A stretch of 64,000 nt of DNA from positions 5,053,176 through 5,117,175 of the forward strand of contig NZ_CP100416.1 of NCBI RefSeq assembly GCF_026017845.1. Reading direction: 5' to 3'. A program made the translations under genes and the position numbers. This document shows positions 50,030 through 60,421 of this stretch, in pieces. The notes under the pieces were generated by a model. It searched no databases, had not been told where the DNA came from, and worked only from the letters and a program-made list of their open reading frames with translations. The DNA comes from Amycolatopsis mediterranei (lineage in GTDB: Bacteria; Actinomycetota; Actinomycetes; Mycobacteriales; Pseudonocardiaceae). The stretch's first letter is position 1; every line of letters starts with the position of its first letter.

Positions 50030-53000
50030 ATGCACCGCAGACTGCGGCGGCCCATGGCCGTGCTCGCCGCGCTGGCGCTGTGCTCCGGTGTTCCGGTTGC
50101 GGTCGCGCCGGCCGCCTCGGCCGCCGCCGACCCGGGCCTGGCCGGGCACTGGGCGTTCGACGACGGCAGCGGCACGACCGCGGCCGACACGGCGGGCAGC
50201 CACCCGGCGACGCTGACCGACGGGGCAGGCTGGGGCCCGGGCATCCGCGGCGGCGCCCTGACGACCGATGGGTCCAGGGGTTTCGCCGACGCCGGGGCGC
50301 CGGTGCTCGACACGACCAAGAGTTTCTCCGTGAGCAGCTGGGTGAAGCTGGACAAGACGTCCGGCTACCAGACGTTCGTCAGCCTCGACGGTGCCCAGGT
50401 CAGCAACTTCTTCCTGCAGTTCCGTGACGATTCCCGCCGGTTCGCCTTCACCCGCCTGGCCGGGGACGCCCCGACCGACGGTGTGGTCGCGTCGGCGAAC
50501 TTCGATCCCGTGGCCGGCCAGTGGTACCAGCTGACCGGCGTGTACGACGCGGGCATGTCAACGCTGTCGCTGTACGTCGACGGCACCCGCCAGGCCACCG
50601 TCGCCGCACCCACCGCGTGGGCGGGCTCCGGGCACCTGGTGATCGGCCGCGGCAAGTACGGCGGCAACCCGGTGGACTTCGTCGACGGTTCGATCGACGA
50701 CGTCCGCGCCTACTCGGGCGCCCTGACCGGCGCCGGCGCCGCCCGCCTGGCCATCGCCGGGCACTGGGGCCTCGACGAGGGCACCGGCACCACGACGGCC
50801 GACGACTCCCTCGACGCGCGCACCGCCACCCTGACCGGCGGCGCGACTTGGGGCGACGGTGTCGTCGGCGCGCACGGCGTCGCCTTGAACGGCACCGACG
50901 CCGCGGTCGACGCCCCGGCTCCGGTCGTGGACACCGCGCAGAGCTTCTCGGTGTCGGCGTGGCTCAAGCCCACCTCGGCCGGCGGCTTCCGGACGGCCGT
51001 GAGCGTCGACGGTTCGACGATCAGCGGCTTCTACCTCCAGCGCGCCGCCGACGGCCGGTTCGCCTTCGCCCGCCGCGCGGCCGACGGTGACTCCGCCGCG
51101 TCCTCGGCGGTGTCCACGCTGCCCGCGCAGGCCGACCAGTGGCAGCACGTCGTCGGCGTCTACAACCGGGCGGCCGGCACGCTTTCCCTGTACGTCAACG
51201 GAACCCTGCAGCAGAGCGTCCCGTACACCACGCCGTGGACCGCGGCCGGGCACCTGGAGATCGGGCGCGGCAAGTGGGCAGGCAGCCCGGCCGACTGGTT
51301 CGCCGGCGGCATCGACGACGTCCGCGCGTACCCGACGCCGCTGACCTCCTCCGCCGTCGCCGCGCTGGCCGCGAGCGGGTCGTGGCACTTCGACGAAGGC
51401 GCCGGCACAGTGGCTCGCGACGCCTCGGCGAACGCCGCCGACGGCACGCTGAAGGGGGCCACCTGGACCGCCGGGGCGGCCGGCAAGGCCGTCCAGCTCG
51501 ACGGCAAGTCCACTGTGGACATGGGCAGCTCGCCCGCGTTCGACACCGGCACCGGGTCGCTGTCGCTGGCCGCCTGGTTCCGCACCACCGCGGCGGGCAC
51601 GCTGGTCGACCACGGCGACGGCTACGCGCTCGGCGTGACCGGCGGCAAGCTCACCGCCCGCGTCGGCACGATCCAGGTGACCACGAACGGCGGCGGGCTC
51701 GCCGACGGGAACTGGCACCACGCCGCCCTCGTCCTCGACCGCGCCGCCCAGCGGCTCACCGTCTACGCCGACGGCGACGCGGCCGCGGTCACCAGCACCT
51801 GCGGTACGCCCACCGGCACGACGCTGGACGTCGCCGCCTGCCCGGCTTCGGGCACCGCGGCGGCGCCGTTCACCGTCGGCTCCGGCTTCACCGGTGCCGT
51901 CGACGAGGTCGAGCTGCGCCGCTTCCCGCTCACCGCGGCGCAGATCGGCACCCTGGCCGGGGCCAACCAGCTGGCCGTGGACGCCAACGTCGTCCGCGCC
52001 AACACCCGGCCGACCACCTACGGCTCGATCCTCGAAGACATCAGCCACTCGGTCGAAGGCGGCCTCTACGCCGAGCTCGTCCGCAACCGCACCTTCAAGG
52101 AGGGCTTCCAGCCCGGCAGCGGCGCGGGCGACACGCCGGTGCCGTACTGGTCGCTGGTCACCTCGGCGGGTGCGACCGGTGCCTACTCGGTCGACACCGC
52201 GAACCCGCTGAACACCGCGCTCGACCGCTCGCTGAAGCTGCACGCCGACGCGGTCCCGGCGGCGGGCCGGGTGGCCGCCGCGAACGTCGGCTTCTACGGC
52301 GTCGCCGCGAAGCCGTCCACGAAGTACACCGGCAGCTTCTTCGCCAAGGGCACGTGGACCGGCGGGGTCCGGGTCAGCCTGGAGAAGCCGGACGGCACGG
52401 TGCTGGCGAGCAAGGACCTCCAGCCGGTCGGCGCGACCTGGGCGCAGCAGACGTTCAGCTTCACGACGCCGTCGACGATCACCGCCTCCACCGACAACCG
52501 GATCGTCGTGTCCCTGGTCAACAAGGGCAAGAAGGTGCTGGGCGGCGACGTCTGGTTCCAGCAGGTGTCGCTGTTCCCGCCGACCTTCAAGAACCGGCCC
52601 AACGGCGTCCGCGCCGACCTCGGGCAGAAGCTCGCGGCGATGAAGCTCGGCCTGTTCCGCGTCCCGGGCGGCAACTACCTCGAGGGCAACACGCTCGACA
52701 CGCGGTTCGCGTGGAAGAACTCCATCGGCCCGCTCGAGCAGCGGCCCGGCCACCAGAACACCGCGTGGGGCTACTGGTCCACCGACGGCTTCGGCATCCT
52801 CGACTACCTGAAGCTCGCCGAGGACATCGGCGCCCAGCCGCTGCTCGCGCTGTTCGCCGGCTACACCCTGAACGGTCAGCACGTCGACCAGGCCGACTAT
52901 CCGCAGTACGTGCAGGAAGCCCTCGACGAGATCGAGTACGCCATCGGCGACAGCTCGACGACCTGGGGCGCCAAGCGGATCGCCGACGGGCACGCGGCGC

Positions 53001-53854
53001 CGTTCGACCTGCACTACGTCGAGGTCGGCAACGAGGACTGGTTCGACGGCTCGGGCAGCTACGCCTGGCGTTTCACGGACATGTTCAACGCCATCAAGGC
53101 GAAGTACCCGCAGCTGACCGTCATCGCGACGACCGGCGGCCTGCAGGGCGGGGCCGCGTCGAGCACGTCGACCGGGGTGCGCCCGGACGCCGCGGACGAC
53201 CACTACTACCAGTCGCCGCAGTGGTTCACCGACAACTCGACCCGCTACGACACCGCCGACCGCAGCGGCCCGGACATCCTCGTCGGCGAGTACGGCGCCC
53301 AGGACGGCCGGCCCACCGGCACCCTGGCCGCCGCCATCGGCGAGGCCGCGTTCCTCACCGGGCTCGAACGCAACAGCGACGTCGTCATCGGCTCGATGTA
53401 CGCGCCGGTGCTGGTGCACGAGAACCAGGCCAGCTGGCCGGTCAACCTGATCGGGCTCGACGCCGGGAGCAGCTACGGTTCGCCGTCGTACTGGGTGCAG
53501 CAGATGTTCTCCAGCACCCTCGGCAAGCAGATCGTCACCAGCCGCCTCAACCAGGGCAGTCCCCTGCGGCAGGTGGTCAACGTGACCACGAAGAGCGGGA
53601 GGAAGACCTTCACGGTCAAACTCGTCAACCCGACTCCGCAGGTGCAGACCGCACGGCTGGCGCTCACCGGCGTCACCGCCGTCGACGGCACCGGCACGCT
53701 CACCACGCTCACCGGCGACCCGGCGGGGCGCAACAGCCTCGCCGCGCCGACCGCCATCGTGCCGCAGACCAGGGAGATCACCGGCCTGGCCGCGACGTCG
53801 AAGCTGACGTTGCCGGCCAACTCCGTGACGACACTGGTCCTCACCGGCCGCTAA
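50030..53854 (+). CDS. secreted LamG3-GH51 alpha-L-arabinofuranosidase
   Basis: A 1274-residue secreted enzyme that removes L-arabinofuranose side chains from arabinan, arabinoxylan or arabinogalactan. The signal peptide is AVLAALALCSGVPVAVAP. Three LamG/concanavalin-like domains follow at about residues 30-235, 240-440 and 445-640, each starting HW.FD.GsGT. The GH51 region (about residues 650-1270) opens with RANTRPTTYGSILEDISHS. It has VPGGNYLEGNT, the acid/base in YVEVGNEDWFDG and the nucleophile in ILVGEYGAQDG. Such long LamG arrays in front of GH51 are unusual. The ATG follows GGGAGAG. It is first in the operon with araBDA. Confidence 0.9.
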   Translation: MHRRLRRPMAVLAALALCSGVPVAVAPAASAAADPGLAGHWAFDDGSGTTAADTAGSHPATLTDGAGWGPGIRGGALTTDGSRGFADAGAPVLDTTKSFSVSSWVKLDKTSGYQTFVSLDGAQVSNFFLQFRDDSRRFAFTRLAGDAPTDGVVASANFDPVAGQWYQLTGVYDAGMSTLSLYVDGTRQATVAAPTAWAGSGHLVIGRGKYGGNPVDFVDGSIDDVRAYSGALTGAGAARLAIAGHWGLDEGTGTTTADDSLDARTATLTGGATWGDGVVGAHGVALNGTDAAVDAPAPVVDTAQSFSVSAWLKPTSAGGFRTAVSVDGSTISGFYLQRAADGRFAFARRAADGDSAASSAVSTLPAQADQWQHVVGVYNRAAGTLSLYVNGTLQQSVPYTTPWTAAGHLEIGRGKWAGSPADWFAGGIDDVRAYPTPLTSSAVAALAASGSWHFDEGAGTVARDASANAADGTLKGATWTAGAAGKAVQLDGKSTVDMGSSPAFDTGTGSLSLAAWFRTTAAGTLVDHGDGYALGVTGGKLTARVGTIQVTTNGGGLADGNWHHAALVLDRAAQRLTVYADGDAAAVTSTCGTPTGTTLDVAACPASGTAAAPFTVGSGFTGAVDEVELRRFPLTAAQIGTLAGANQLAVDANVVRANTRPTTYGSILEDISHSVEGGLYAELVRNRTFKEGFQPGSGAGDTPVPYWSLVTSAGATGAYSVDTANPLNTALDRSLKLHADAVPAAGRVAAANVGFYGVAAKPSTKYTGSFFAKGTWTGGVRVSLEKPDGTVLASKDLQPVGATWAQQTFSFTTPSTITASTDNRIVVSLVNKGKKVLGGDVWFQQVSLFPPTFKNRPNGVRADLGQKLAAMKLGLFRVPGGNYLEGNTLDTRFAWKNSIGPLEQRPGHQNTAWGYWSTDGFGILDYLKLAEDIGAQPLLALFAGYTLNGQHVDQADYPQYVQEALDEIEYAIGDSSTTWGAKRIADGHAAPFDLHYVEVGNEDWFDGSGSYAWRFTDMFNAIKAKYPQLTVIATTGGLQGGAASSTSTGVRPDAADDHYYQSPQWFTDNSTRYDTADRSGPDILVGEYGAQDGRPTGTLAAAIGEAAFLTGLERNSDVVIGSMYAPVLVHENQASWPVNLIGLDAGSSYGSPSYWVQQMFSSTLGKQIVTSRLNQGSPLRQVVNVTTKSGRKTFTVKLVNPTPQVQTARLALTGVTAVDGTGTLTTLTGDPAGRNSLAAPTAIVPQTREITGLAATSKLTLPANSVTTLVLTGR

Positions 53855-53924
53855 GACCCCGGGACGCGGCGCGTTCACCGCCGCCCGCGCCGCGTCCCGG
53901 TCACCAACCAGGAGGGAAGACACC

Positions 53925-55574
53925 GTGGGAGAACCACTCACCGTCGGCGTCGACTTCGGCACGCTGTCGGGCCGCGCGGTGGTCGTGCGCGTGGCTGATG
54001 GGGCCGAACTCGGCTCCGGCGTCTTCGAGTACCCGCACGGGGTGCTCGACGAGACGCTGCCCGCCACGGGCCGCGCGTTGCCGCCGGAATGGGCGCTGCA
54101 GGTGCCGGCGGACTACGTCGGGGTGCTGCGCAACGCCGTCCCGGCGGCGCTGCGGGACGCCGGCGTCGACGCGGCCGACGTCGTCGGCATCGCCACCGAC
54201 TTCACCGCGTGCACGATGGTGCCGACGACCGCGGACGGGACGCCGCTGTGCGAACTGCCCGAGTTCGAGGGCAACCCGCACGCGTACGTGAAGCTCTGGA
54301 AGCACCACTCGGCGCAGCCGCAGGCCGTGCGGATCAACGACCTGGCCCGCGCCCGCGGCGAGAAGTGGCTCCCGCGCTACGGCGGGCTGATCTCCTCGGA
54401 GTGGGAGTTCGCGAAGGCCTTGGAGCTGTTCGAAGAAGCGCCCGAGGTCTACGCCGCCATGCGGCACTGGGTGGAGGCGGCCGACTGGATCGTCTGGCAG
54501 CTCGCCGGCACCTACGTCCGCAACGCCTGCACGGCCGGCTACAAGGGCATCCTGCAGGACGGCCAGTACCCCAGCCGCGACTTCCTCCGCGAGCTCGCCC
54601 CCGGCTTCGAGTCCTTCGTGGCCGACAAGCTGGAGCACCCGCTGGGCCAGCTGGGCTCCCGCGTCGGGTCGCTGACCGCGGAAGCCGCGGCCTGGACCGG
54701 GCTGCCCGAGGGCATCGCGGTCGCGGTCGGCAACGTCGACGCGCACGTCACCGCGCCCGCCGCCCAGGCCGTCGAGCCCGGGCAGATGGTGGCGATCATG
54801 GGCACCTCGACCTGTCACGTGATGAACGGCGCCGAGCTGCGCGAGGTCCCCGGCATGTGCGGGGTCGTCGAGGGCGGCATCGTGGCCGGGCTCTGGGGGT
54901 ACGAGGCCGGCCAGAGCGGTGTCGGCGACATCTTCGGCTGGTTCGTCGAGCACGGCGTCCCGGCGTCCTACGAAGGGCACGAGCACCTCACCCGCCTCGC
55001 CGCCCAGCAGGAGATCGGCGAACACGGCCTGATCGCGCTGGACTGGCACAGCGGCAACCGGTCGGTGCTGGTCGACCACGAGCTCTCCGGCGTGGTCGTC
55101 GGGCAGACGCTCGCCACCCGCGCCGAGGACGTCTACCGCGCGCTGCTGGAGGCCACCGCCTTCGGCACCCGGAAGATCATCGAAACGTTCAACGCCGCCG
55201 GTGTCCCGGTCACCGAGCTGATCATCGCGGGCGGGCTGACGAAGAACGCGCTGCTCATGCAGATCTACGCCGACGTCACCAACCTCCCGCTGTCGGTGAT
55301 CGGCTCGGCGCAGGGACCCGCGCTCGGCTCGGCCATCCACGCGGCCGTCGCCGCCGGGGCCCACGCGGACATCCGCGCGGCCGCCGCCGCGATGGGCTCG
55401 GTCGAGCGCGCGGTGTACCGGCCGGTGCCCGCGCACGTCGCCGCCTACGACGAGCTGTACGCCGAATACACGCAGCTGCACGACTACTTCGGCCGGGGCG
55501 GCAACGATGTCATGCACCGCCTGGCCGCCCGCCGCCGTGCCGTTTCGAAGGCCGTCGCGAAAGGACAGTCCTGA
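53925..55574 (+). CDS. araB: ribulokinase
   Basis: A 549-residue FGGY kinase that phosphorylates L-ribulose. GVDFGTLSGRAVVV at the start is the phosphate-binding motif. GIATDFTACTMVP, SSEWEFAKALELFEEAPEVY and MGTSTCHVM support AraB rather than xylulokinase or glycerol kinase. GTG 53925 follows AGGAGGG. It overlaps araD by 1 bp. Confidence 0.93.
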   Translation: MGEPLTVGVDFGTLSGRAVVVRVADGAELGSGVFEYPHGVLDETLPATGRALPPEWALQVPADYVGVLRNAVPAALRDAGVDAADVVGIATDFTACTMVPTTADGTPLCELPEFEGNPHAYVKLWKHHSAQPQAVRINDLARARGEKWLPRYGGLISSEWEFAKALELFEEAPEVYAAMRHWVEAADWIVWQLAGTYVRNACTAGYKGILQDGQYPSRDFLRELAPGFESFVADKLEHPLGQLGSRVGSLTAEAAAWTGLPEGIAVAVGNVDAHVTAPAAQAVEPGQMVAIMGTSTCHVMNGAELREVPGMCGVVEGGIVAGLWGYEAGQSGVGDIFGWFVEHGVPASYEGHEHLTRLAAQQEIGEHGLIALDWHSGNRSVLVDHELSGVVVGQTLATRAEDVYRALLEATAFGTRKIIETFNAAGVPVTELIIAGGLTKNALLMQIYADVTNLPLSVIGSAQGPALGSAIHAAVAAGAHADIRAAAAAMGSVERAVYRPVPAHVAAYDELYAEYTQLHDYFGRGGNDVMHRLAARRRAVSKAVAKGQS

Positions 55575-56251
55575 TGTCGCTGACCGGTGAAGTGCTCGAC
55601 ACCGTCGCCGAACTCCGGGAGACGGTCGCGAAGCTGCACGGCGAGCTGACCCGCAACGAGCTGGTCATCTGGACCGCGGGCAACGTCTCGGCGCGGGTCC
55701 CGGGCCGGGACCTGCTGGTCATCAAGCCGTCGGGGGTGTCCTACGACGACCTGTCCGCCGACACCATGGTCGTCACCGACCTGGACGGCGAGCTGGTCGA
55801 AGGCGACCTCGCGCCGTCGTCGGACACCGCCGCGCACGCCTACGTCTACCGGCACATGCCGGAGATCGGCGGCGTCGTGCACACGCACTCGACCTACGCC
55901 ACGGCGTGGGCGGCCCGCGGCGAACCGATCCCGTGCGTGCTGACGATGATCGCCGACGAGTTCGGCGGGGACATCCCGGTCGGGCCGTTCGCCCTGATCG
56001 GCGACGACTCCATCGGCCGCGGCATCGTCGAAACGCTTCGCTCGAGCCGCTCGCGCGCGGTGCTGATGCGCAACCACGGCCCGTTCACCGTCGGCCGCAC
56101 CGCCCGCGACGCGGTCAAGGCCGCGGTGATGGTCGAGGACGTGGCCCGCACCGTCCACAAGGCCTTCGAGCTCGGCACGCCCGAACCCCTCCCGCCCGAG
56201 GACGTCGACCGGCTCTACGCCCGGTACCAGAACGTCTACGGCCAGCACTGA
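55574..56251 (+). CDS. araD: L-ribulose-5-phosphate 4-epimerase
   Basis: A 225-residue class II aldolase-family epimerase that turns L-ribulose 5-phosphate into D-xylulose 5-phosphate. Key parts are TAGNVSARVPG, IKPSGVSYDDL, the metal ligands in VVHTHSTYATAWA and NHGPFTVG. The ATG shares its first base with the araB stop. Confidence 0.9.
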   Translation: MSLTGEVLDTVAELRETVAKLHGELTRNELVIWTAGNVSARVPGRDLLVIKPSGVSYDDLSADTMVVTDLDGELVEGDLAPSSDTAAHAYVYRHMPEIGGVVHTHSTYATAWAARGEPIPCVLTMIADEFGGDIPVGPFALIGDDSIGRGIVETLRSSRSRAVLMRNHGPFTVGRTARDAVKAAVMVEDVARTVHKAFELGTPEPLPPEDVDRLYARYQNVYGQH

Positions 56252-56268
56252 TCTTCCCAAGGAGAACG

Positions 56269-57768
56269 ATGACTTCGGCATCGAAACCCCAGCTCTGGTT
56301 CCTCACCGGCAGCCAGGCCCTCTACGGCGAGGAGACCCTCGAGCAGGTCGCCGGCCAGTCGCTGCGCATCCAGCAGCTGCTGACCGCCTCGGGCGCGCTC
56401 CCGGCCGAGATCGTCGGCAAGCCGGTGCTGACCGAGGCCTCCTCGATCCGCCGCGTGCTGCAGGAGGCCAACGCCGACGCCGCCTGCGTCGGCGTGATCG
56501 CGTGGATGCACACCTTCTCGCCCGCGAAGATGTGGATCACCGGGCTCGACGCGCTGCGCAAGCCGCTGCTGCACCTGCACACGCAGCTCAACGAGGCGCT
56601 CCCGTGGTCCACCATCGACATGGACTTCATGAACCTCAACCAGGCCGCGCACGGCGACCGGGAGTTCGGGTTCATCCAGACCCGCTTGGGCGTGCCGCGC
56701 AAGACCGTCGCCGGGCACGTGTCCGACCCGGCCGTCGTCGCGCGGATCGACGCGTGGGCGCGGGCCGCGATCGGCGCCGACCACCTGCGGAACCTGCGGC
56801 TGGCCCGGTTCGGCGACAACATGCGCGACGTCGCCGTCACCGAAGGCGACAAGGTCGAGGCCGAACTGCGCTTCGGCGTCTCGGTCAACACCTACGGCGT
56901 GAACGACCTGGTCGAGCTCGTGGACGCGGTGTCGAACGTGGACGAACTGGTGGCCGCCTACGCCGCGGACTACGACCTCGTCGACGACCTGGCGGCCGGG
57001 GGAGCGCGGCACGAGTCGCTGCAGTACGCCGCCCGCATCGAGGCCGGGCTGCGGAAGTTCCTCACCGACGGCGGCTTCGGCGCGTTCACCACGAACTTCG
57101 AGGACCTCGGCGGGCTGCGGCAGCTGCCCGGCCTCGCGGTGCAGCGCCTGATGGCCGACGGCTACGGCTTCGGCGGCGAGGGCGACTGGAAGACCTCGGC
57201 GCTGCTCGCCGCGGTCAAGGCGATGGGCGTCGGCAAGACCCGCGGCACGTCGTTCATGGAGGACTACACCTACCACTTCGGGCCGGGCAAGCCGAAGATC
57301 CTCGGCGCCCACATGCTGGAGGTCTGCCCGAGCATCGCCGCCGCCAAGCCGTCCTGCGAGATCCACGCGCTGGGCATCGGCGGCCGCGAGGACCCGGTCC
57401 GGCTGGTGTTCGACGCCGCGCCCGGCCCCGGCGTCGTCCTCGGCCTGGTCGACCTCGGCGACCGGTTCCGGCTGGTGGCCAACGAGATCGACGTCGTCGC
57501 GCCGGACGAGCCGCTGCCCAACCTGCCGGTCGCCCGCGCGGTCTGGGAGCCGGCGCCGTCGCTGGCGACGTCCGCGGAATCGTGGATCACCGCGGGCGGC
57601 CCGCACCACACCGTGCTCACCCAGGCCGTGGGCACCGAGACCCTGCGCGACTTCGCGAACCTGCTCGGCGTGGAACTGCTGGTCATCGACAAGGACACGA
57701 CCCCGCACGACTTCGCCGACCGCATCCGGTGGAACCAGGCCTACCACCGGCTTGCCCAGGGTTTCTGA
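56269..57768 (+). CDS. araA: L-arabinose isomerase
   Basis: A 499-residue isomerase of L-arabinose to L-ribulose. PQLWFLTGSQALYGEETL is the N-terminal signature, and MHTFSPAKMWI and LHLHTQLNEALPW follow. The catalytic and metal Glu/His residues are in FGGEGDWKTSALL and SFMEDYTYHFGPG. The length matches the family. The ATG follows AAGGAGA. Confidence 0.94.
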   Translation: MTSASKPQLWFLTGSQALYGEETLEQVAGQSLRIQQLLTASGALPAEIVGKPVLTEASSIRRVLQEANADAACVGVIAWMHTFSPAKMWITGLDALRKPLLHLHTQLNEALPWSTIDMDFMNLNQAAHGDREFGFIQTRLGVPRKTVAGHVSDPAVVARIDAWARAAIGADHLRNLRLARFGDNMRDVAVTEGDKVEAELRFGVSVNTYGVNDLVELVDAVSNVDELVAAYAADYDLVDDLAAGGARHESLQYAARIEAGLRKFLTDGGFGAFTTNFEDLGGLRQLPGLAVQRLMADGYGFGGEGDWKTSALLAAVKAMGVGKTRGTSFMEDYTYHFGPGKPKILGAHMLEVCPSIAAAKPSCEIHALGIGGREDPVRLVFDAAPGPGVVLGLVDLGDRFRLVANEIDVVAPDEPLPNLPVARAVWEPAPSLATSAESWITAGGPHHTVLTQAVGTETLRDFANLLGVELLVIDKDTTPHDFADRIRWNQAYHRLAQGF

Positions 57769-57797
57769 AAAGGCTTCTGAGAAAGGAAGAAAGAACG

Positions 57798-58904
57798 ATG
57801 AAGTTCACCAGAGGAATCGCGGCGATCGCTGCCGCGGGGCTTGTGCTCACGCTCTCGGCGTGCGGTTCGAGCCAGAAAACGGCGGACCAGGCGGGGACGC
57901 CGTCGGGCGCCAGCGCCGCGGGCAGCCTGGTCGGCGTCACCATGCCGACGAAGTCGTCGGAGCGCTGGATCCACGACGGCGACAACATCAAGGCCGCCCT
58001 GGAGAAGCTCGGCTACAAGGTCGACCTCCAGTACGCCGAGAACGACATCCCCACCCAGGTGAACCAGATCGAGAACCAGATCACCAAGGGCGCCAAGGTC
58101 CTGATCATCGCCTCGATCGACGGCACCGCCATCACCACCCAGCTGCAGGAAGCGGCCGACAAGAAGATCCCGGTCATCGCCTACGACCGGCTGATCCGCA
58201 ATTCACCGAACGTCGACTACTACGCCACCTTCGACAACTTCAAGGTCGGCGTCGAGCAGGCGAACTCGCTGGTCAAGGGCCTGGGAGACGGGCCGGGGCC
58301 GTTCAACATCGAGCTGTTCGCCGGTTCCCCGGACGACAACAACGCGACCTTCTTCTTCAACGGCGCGATGTCCGTCCTGAAGCCCCTGATGGACAGCGGC
58401 AAGCTGGTCGTCAAGAGCGGGCAGACCGACTTCGCCCGCGCGGCCATCCTGCGCTGGGACCCGGCCACCGCGCAGCGGCGCATGGAGGACCTGCTCACCA
58501 AGACCTACACCGGTGGCGCGAAGGTCGCGGGTGTGCTTTCGCCGTACGACGGCCTGTCGATCGGCATCCTGTCGGCGCTGAAGAGCAACGGCTACGGCAC
58601 CGCCGGCCAGCCCTACCCGATCGTCACCGGGCAGGACGCCGAGGTCGCCTCGGTCAAGTCGATCATCGCCGGTGAGCAGTACTCGACGATCTTCAAGGAC
58701 ACCCGCATCCTCGCCGACACCACGGTGAAGATGGCCGACGCGGTGCTCAAGGGCGGCAAGCCCGAGGTCAACAACACGAAGGACTACGACAACGGCAAGA
58801 AGGTCGTCCCGTCCTTCCTGCTGCAGCCGGTCACCGTGGACAAGGCCAACTACCAGAAGGAACTGGTCGACTCGGGCTACTACACGGCAGGTCAGCTGAA
58901 ATGA
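57798..58904 (+). CDS. chvE: sugar-binding lipoprotein, ChvE-like
   Basis: A 368-residue lipoprotein with lipobox LTLSACGSS. After it come SLVGVTMPTKSSERWIHDG, VDLQYAENDIPTQVNQIENQ and KKIPVIAYDRLI, wording of the ChvE/MmsE multiple-sugar (arabinose, xylose, galactose) binders. The ATG follows AAAGGAAG. It follows araA directly and precedes its ATPase and permease with 4-bp overlaps, so arabinose is the probable substrate. Confidence 0.88.
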   Translation: MKFTRGIAAIAAAGLVLTLSACGSSQKTADQAGTPSGASAAGSLVGVTMPTKSSERWIHDGDNIKAALEKLGYKVDLQYAENDIPTQVNQIENQITKGAKVLIIASIDGTAITTQLQEAADKKIPVIAYDRLIRNSPNVDYYATFDNFKVGVEQANSLVKGLGDGPGPFNIELFAGSPDDNNATFFFNGAMSVLKPLMDSGKLVVKSGQTDFARAAILRWDPATAQRRMEDLLTKTYTGGAKVAGVLSPYDGLSIGILSALKSNGYGTAGQPYPIVTGQDAEVASVKSIIAGEQYSTIFKDTRILADTTVKMADAVLKGGKPEVNNTKDYDNGKKVVPSFLLQPVTVDKANYQKELVDSGYYTAGQLK

Positions 58905-60421
58905 CCGAACTGCTCGGCATGCGCGGGATCACCAAGACCTTCCCCGGGGTCAAGGCGCTGTCGGACGTCACTCTTTCCGTGCGCCGCGGGGAAATCCACG
59001 CGATCTGCGGGGAGAACGGCGCCGGGAAGTCCACCCTGATGAAGGTGCTCTCGGGCGTCTACCCCCACGGGACGTACGACGGCGAGATCCACTTCGACGG
59101 GCAGCGGTGCGAGTTCGGGTCGGTGCGCGACAGCGAACGGCGCGGGATCGTGATCATCCACCAGGAACTCGCGCTGTGCGGCCAGTTGTCGATCGCGGAG
59201 AACATCTTCCTCGGCAACGAACAGCAGAAGCGGGGCTGGATCGACTGGAACCGCACCAACCACGAGGCCGGCGCGCTGCTCAAGCGCGTCGGCCTCGCCG
59301 AAAACCCCACGCGGGCGGTGCAGGAACTCGGGGTCGGCAAGCAGCAGCTCGTCGAAATCGCGAAGGCACTGTCCAAAGAGGTCAAGCTGCTGATCCTCGA
59401 CGAGCCCACCGCGGCGCTCAACGACGACGACTCGGCCCACCTGCTCGACCTGCTGCGCGGGCTGCGGGACGAGGGCGTCACGTGCGTGATCATCTCGCAC
59501 AAGCTCGGCGAGGTGACGGCGATCGCCGACACCGTCACGATCCTGCGTGACGGCAAGACGATCGAGACGCTCGACGCGGCGGGACTGACGGAAGAGCGCA
59601 TCATCACCGGGATGGTCGGCCGCGACCTCGAGCACCGGTTCCCGCCCCGGGAACCGGACATCGGCGAAGAGGTGCTGCGGATCGAAGACTGGACCGTGCA
59701 CAGCCCGACCCAGGCCGGCCGGGTCGTCGTCGACCACGCGTCGCTTTCGCTGCGGCGCGGCGAGATCGTCGGCCTGGCCGGGCTGATGGGCGCGGGCCGC
59801 ACCGAACTCGCGATGAGCGTGTTCGGCCGGTCGTGGGGCAAGGACATCTCGGGGCGGATCGTCAAGCACGGCAACGAGATCGAGGTCCGGTCGGTGCAGG
59901 AGGCCGTCCGCCACGGCATCGCCTACGCCACCGAGGACCGGAAGCGCTACGGGCTCAACCTGATCGAGGACATCCAGCGCAACGTGTCCGCGGCCGGGCT
60001 GGGCAAGCTGGCCAAGCGCGGCTGGGTCAACGAACACGCCGAGCACGACACGGCCAACTCCTACCGCCGCGATCTGCGGATCAAGGCGCCGAGCGTGCAG
60101 AGCGTGACCGGGAAGCTCTCCGGCGGCAACCAGCAGAAGGTGGTGCTGGCCAAGTGGATCTTCACCGATCCGGACGTGCTGATCCTGGACGAACCGACCC
60201 GTGGCATCGACGTGGGCGCGAAGTTCGAGATCTACACGATCATCAACGAGCTGGCTGCCCAGGGTAAGGCCGTCCTGGTCATCTCCTCCGAGCTGCCGGA
60301 GCTGCTCGGGCTCTGCGACCGGATCTACGCGCTGTCGGCGGGCCGGATCACCGGCGAGGCCAAGCGCGAAGAAGCCACCCAGGAACTGCTGATGCAGTAC
60401 ATGACTAAGGAACGGGAATGA
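58901..60421 (+). CDS. gguA: sugar ABC ATPase, GguA/MmsA-like
   Basis: A 506-residue duplicated ATPase. NBD1 has GENGAGKSTLMKVLSGV, ELGVGKQQLVEIAKALS and LLILDEPTAALND. NBD2 has LMGAGRTELAMSVFG, KLSGGNQQKVVLAKWIF and VLILDEPTRGIDVG. FGSVRDSERRGIVIIHQELA is typical of GguA/MmsA. It starts within the ChvE stop codon. Confidence 0.9.
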   Translation: MTELLGMRGITKTFPGVKALSDVTLSVRRGEIHAICGENGAGKSTLMKVLSGVYPHGTYDGEIHFDGQRCEFGSVRDSERRGIVIIHQELALCGQLSIAENIFLGNEQQKRGWIDWNRTNHEAGALLKRVGLAENPTRAVQELGVGKQQLVEIAKALSKEVKLLILDEPTAALNDDDSAHLLDLLRGLRDEGVTCVIISHKLGEVTAIADTVTILRDGKTIETLDAAGLTEERIITGMVGRDLEHRFPPREPDIGEEVLRIEDWTVHSPTQAGRVVVDHASLSLRRGEIVGLAGLMGAGRTELAMSVFGRSWGKDISGRIVKHGNEIEVRSVQEAVRHGIAYATEDRKRYGLNLIEDIQRNVSAAGLGKLAKRGWVNEHAEHDTANSYRRDLRIKAPSVQSVTGKLSGGNQQKVVLAKWIFTDPDVLILDEPTRGIDVGAKFEIYTIINELAAQGKAVLVISSELPELLGLCDRIYALSAGRITGEAKREEATQELLMQYMTKERE

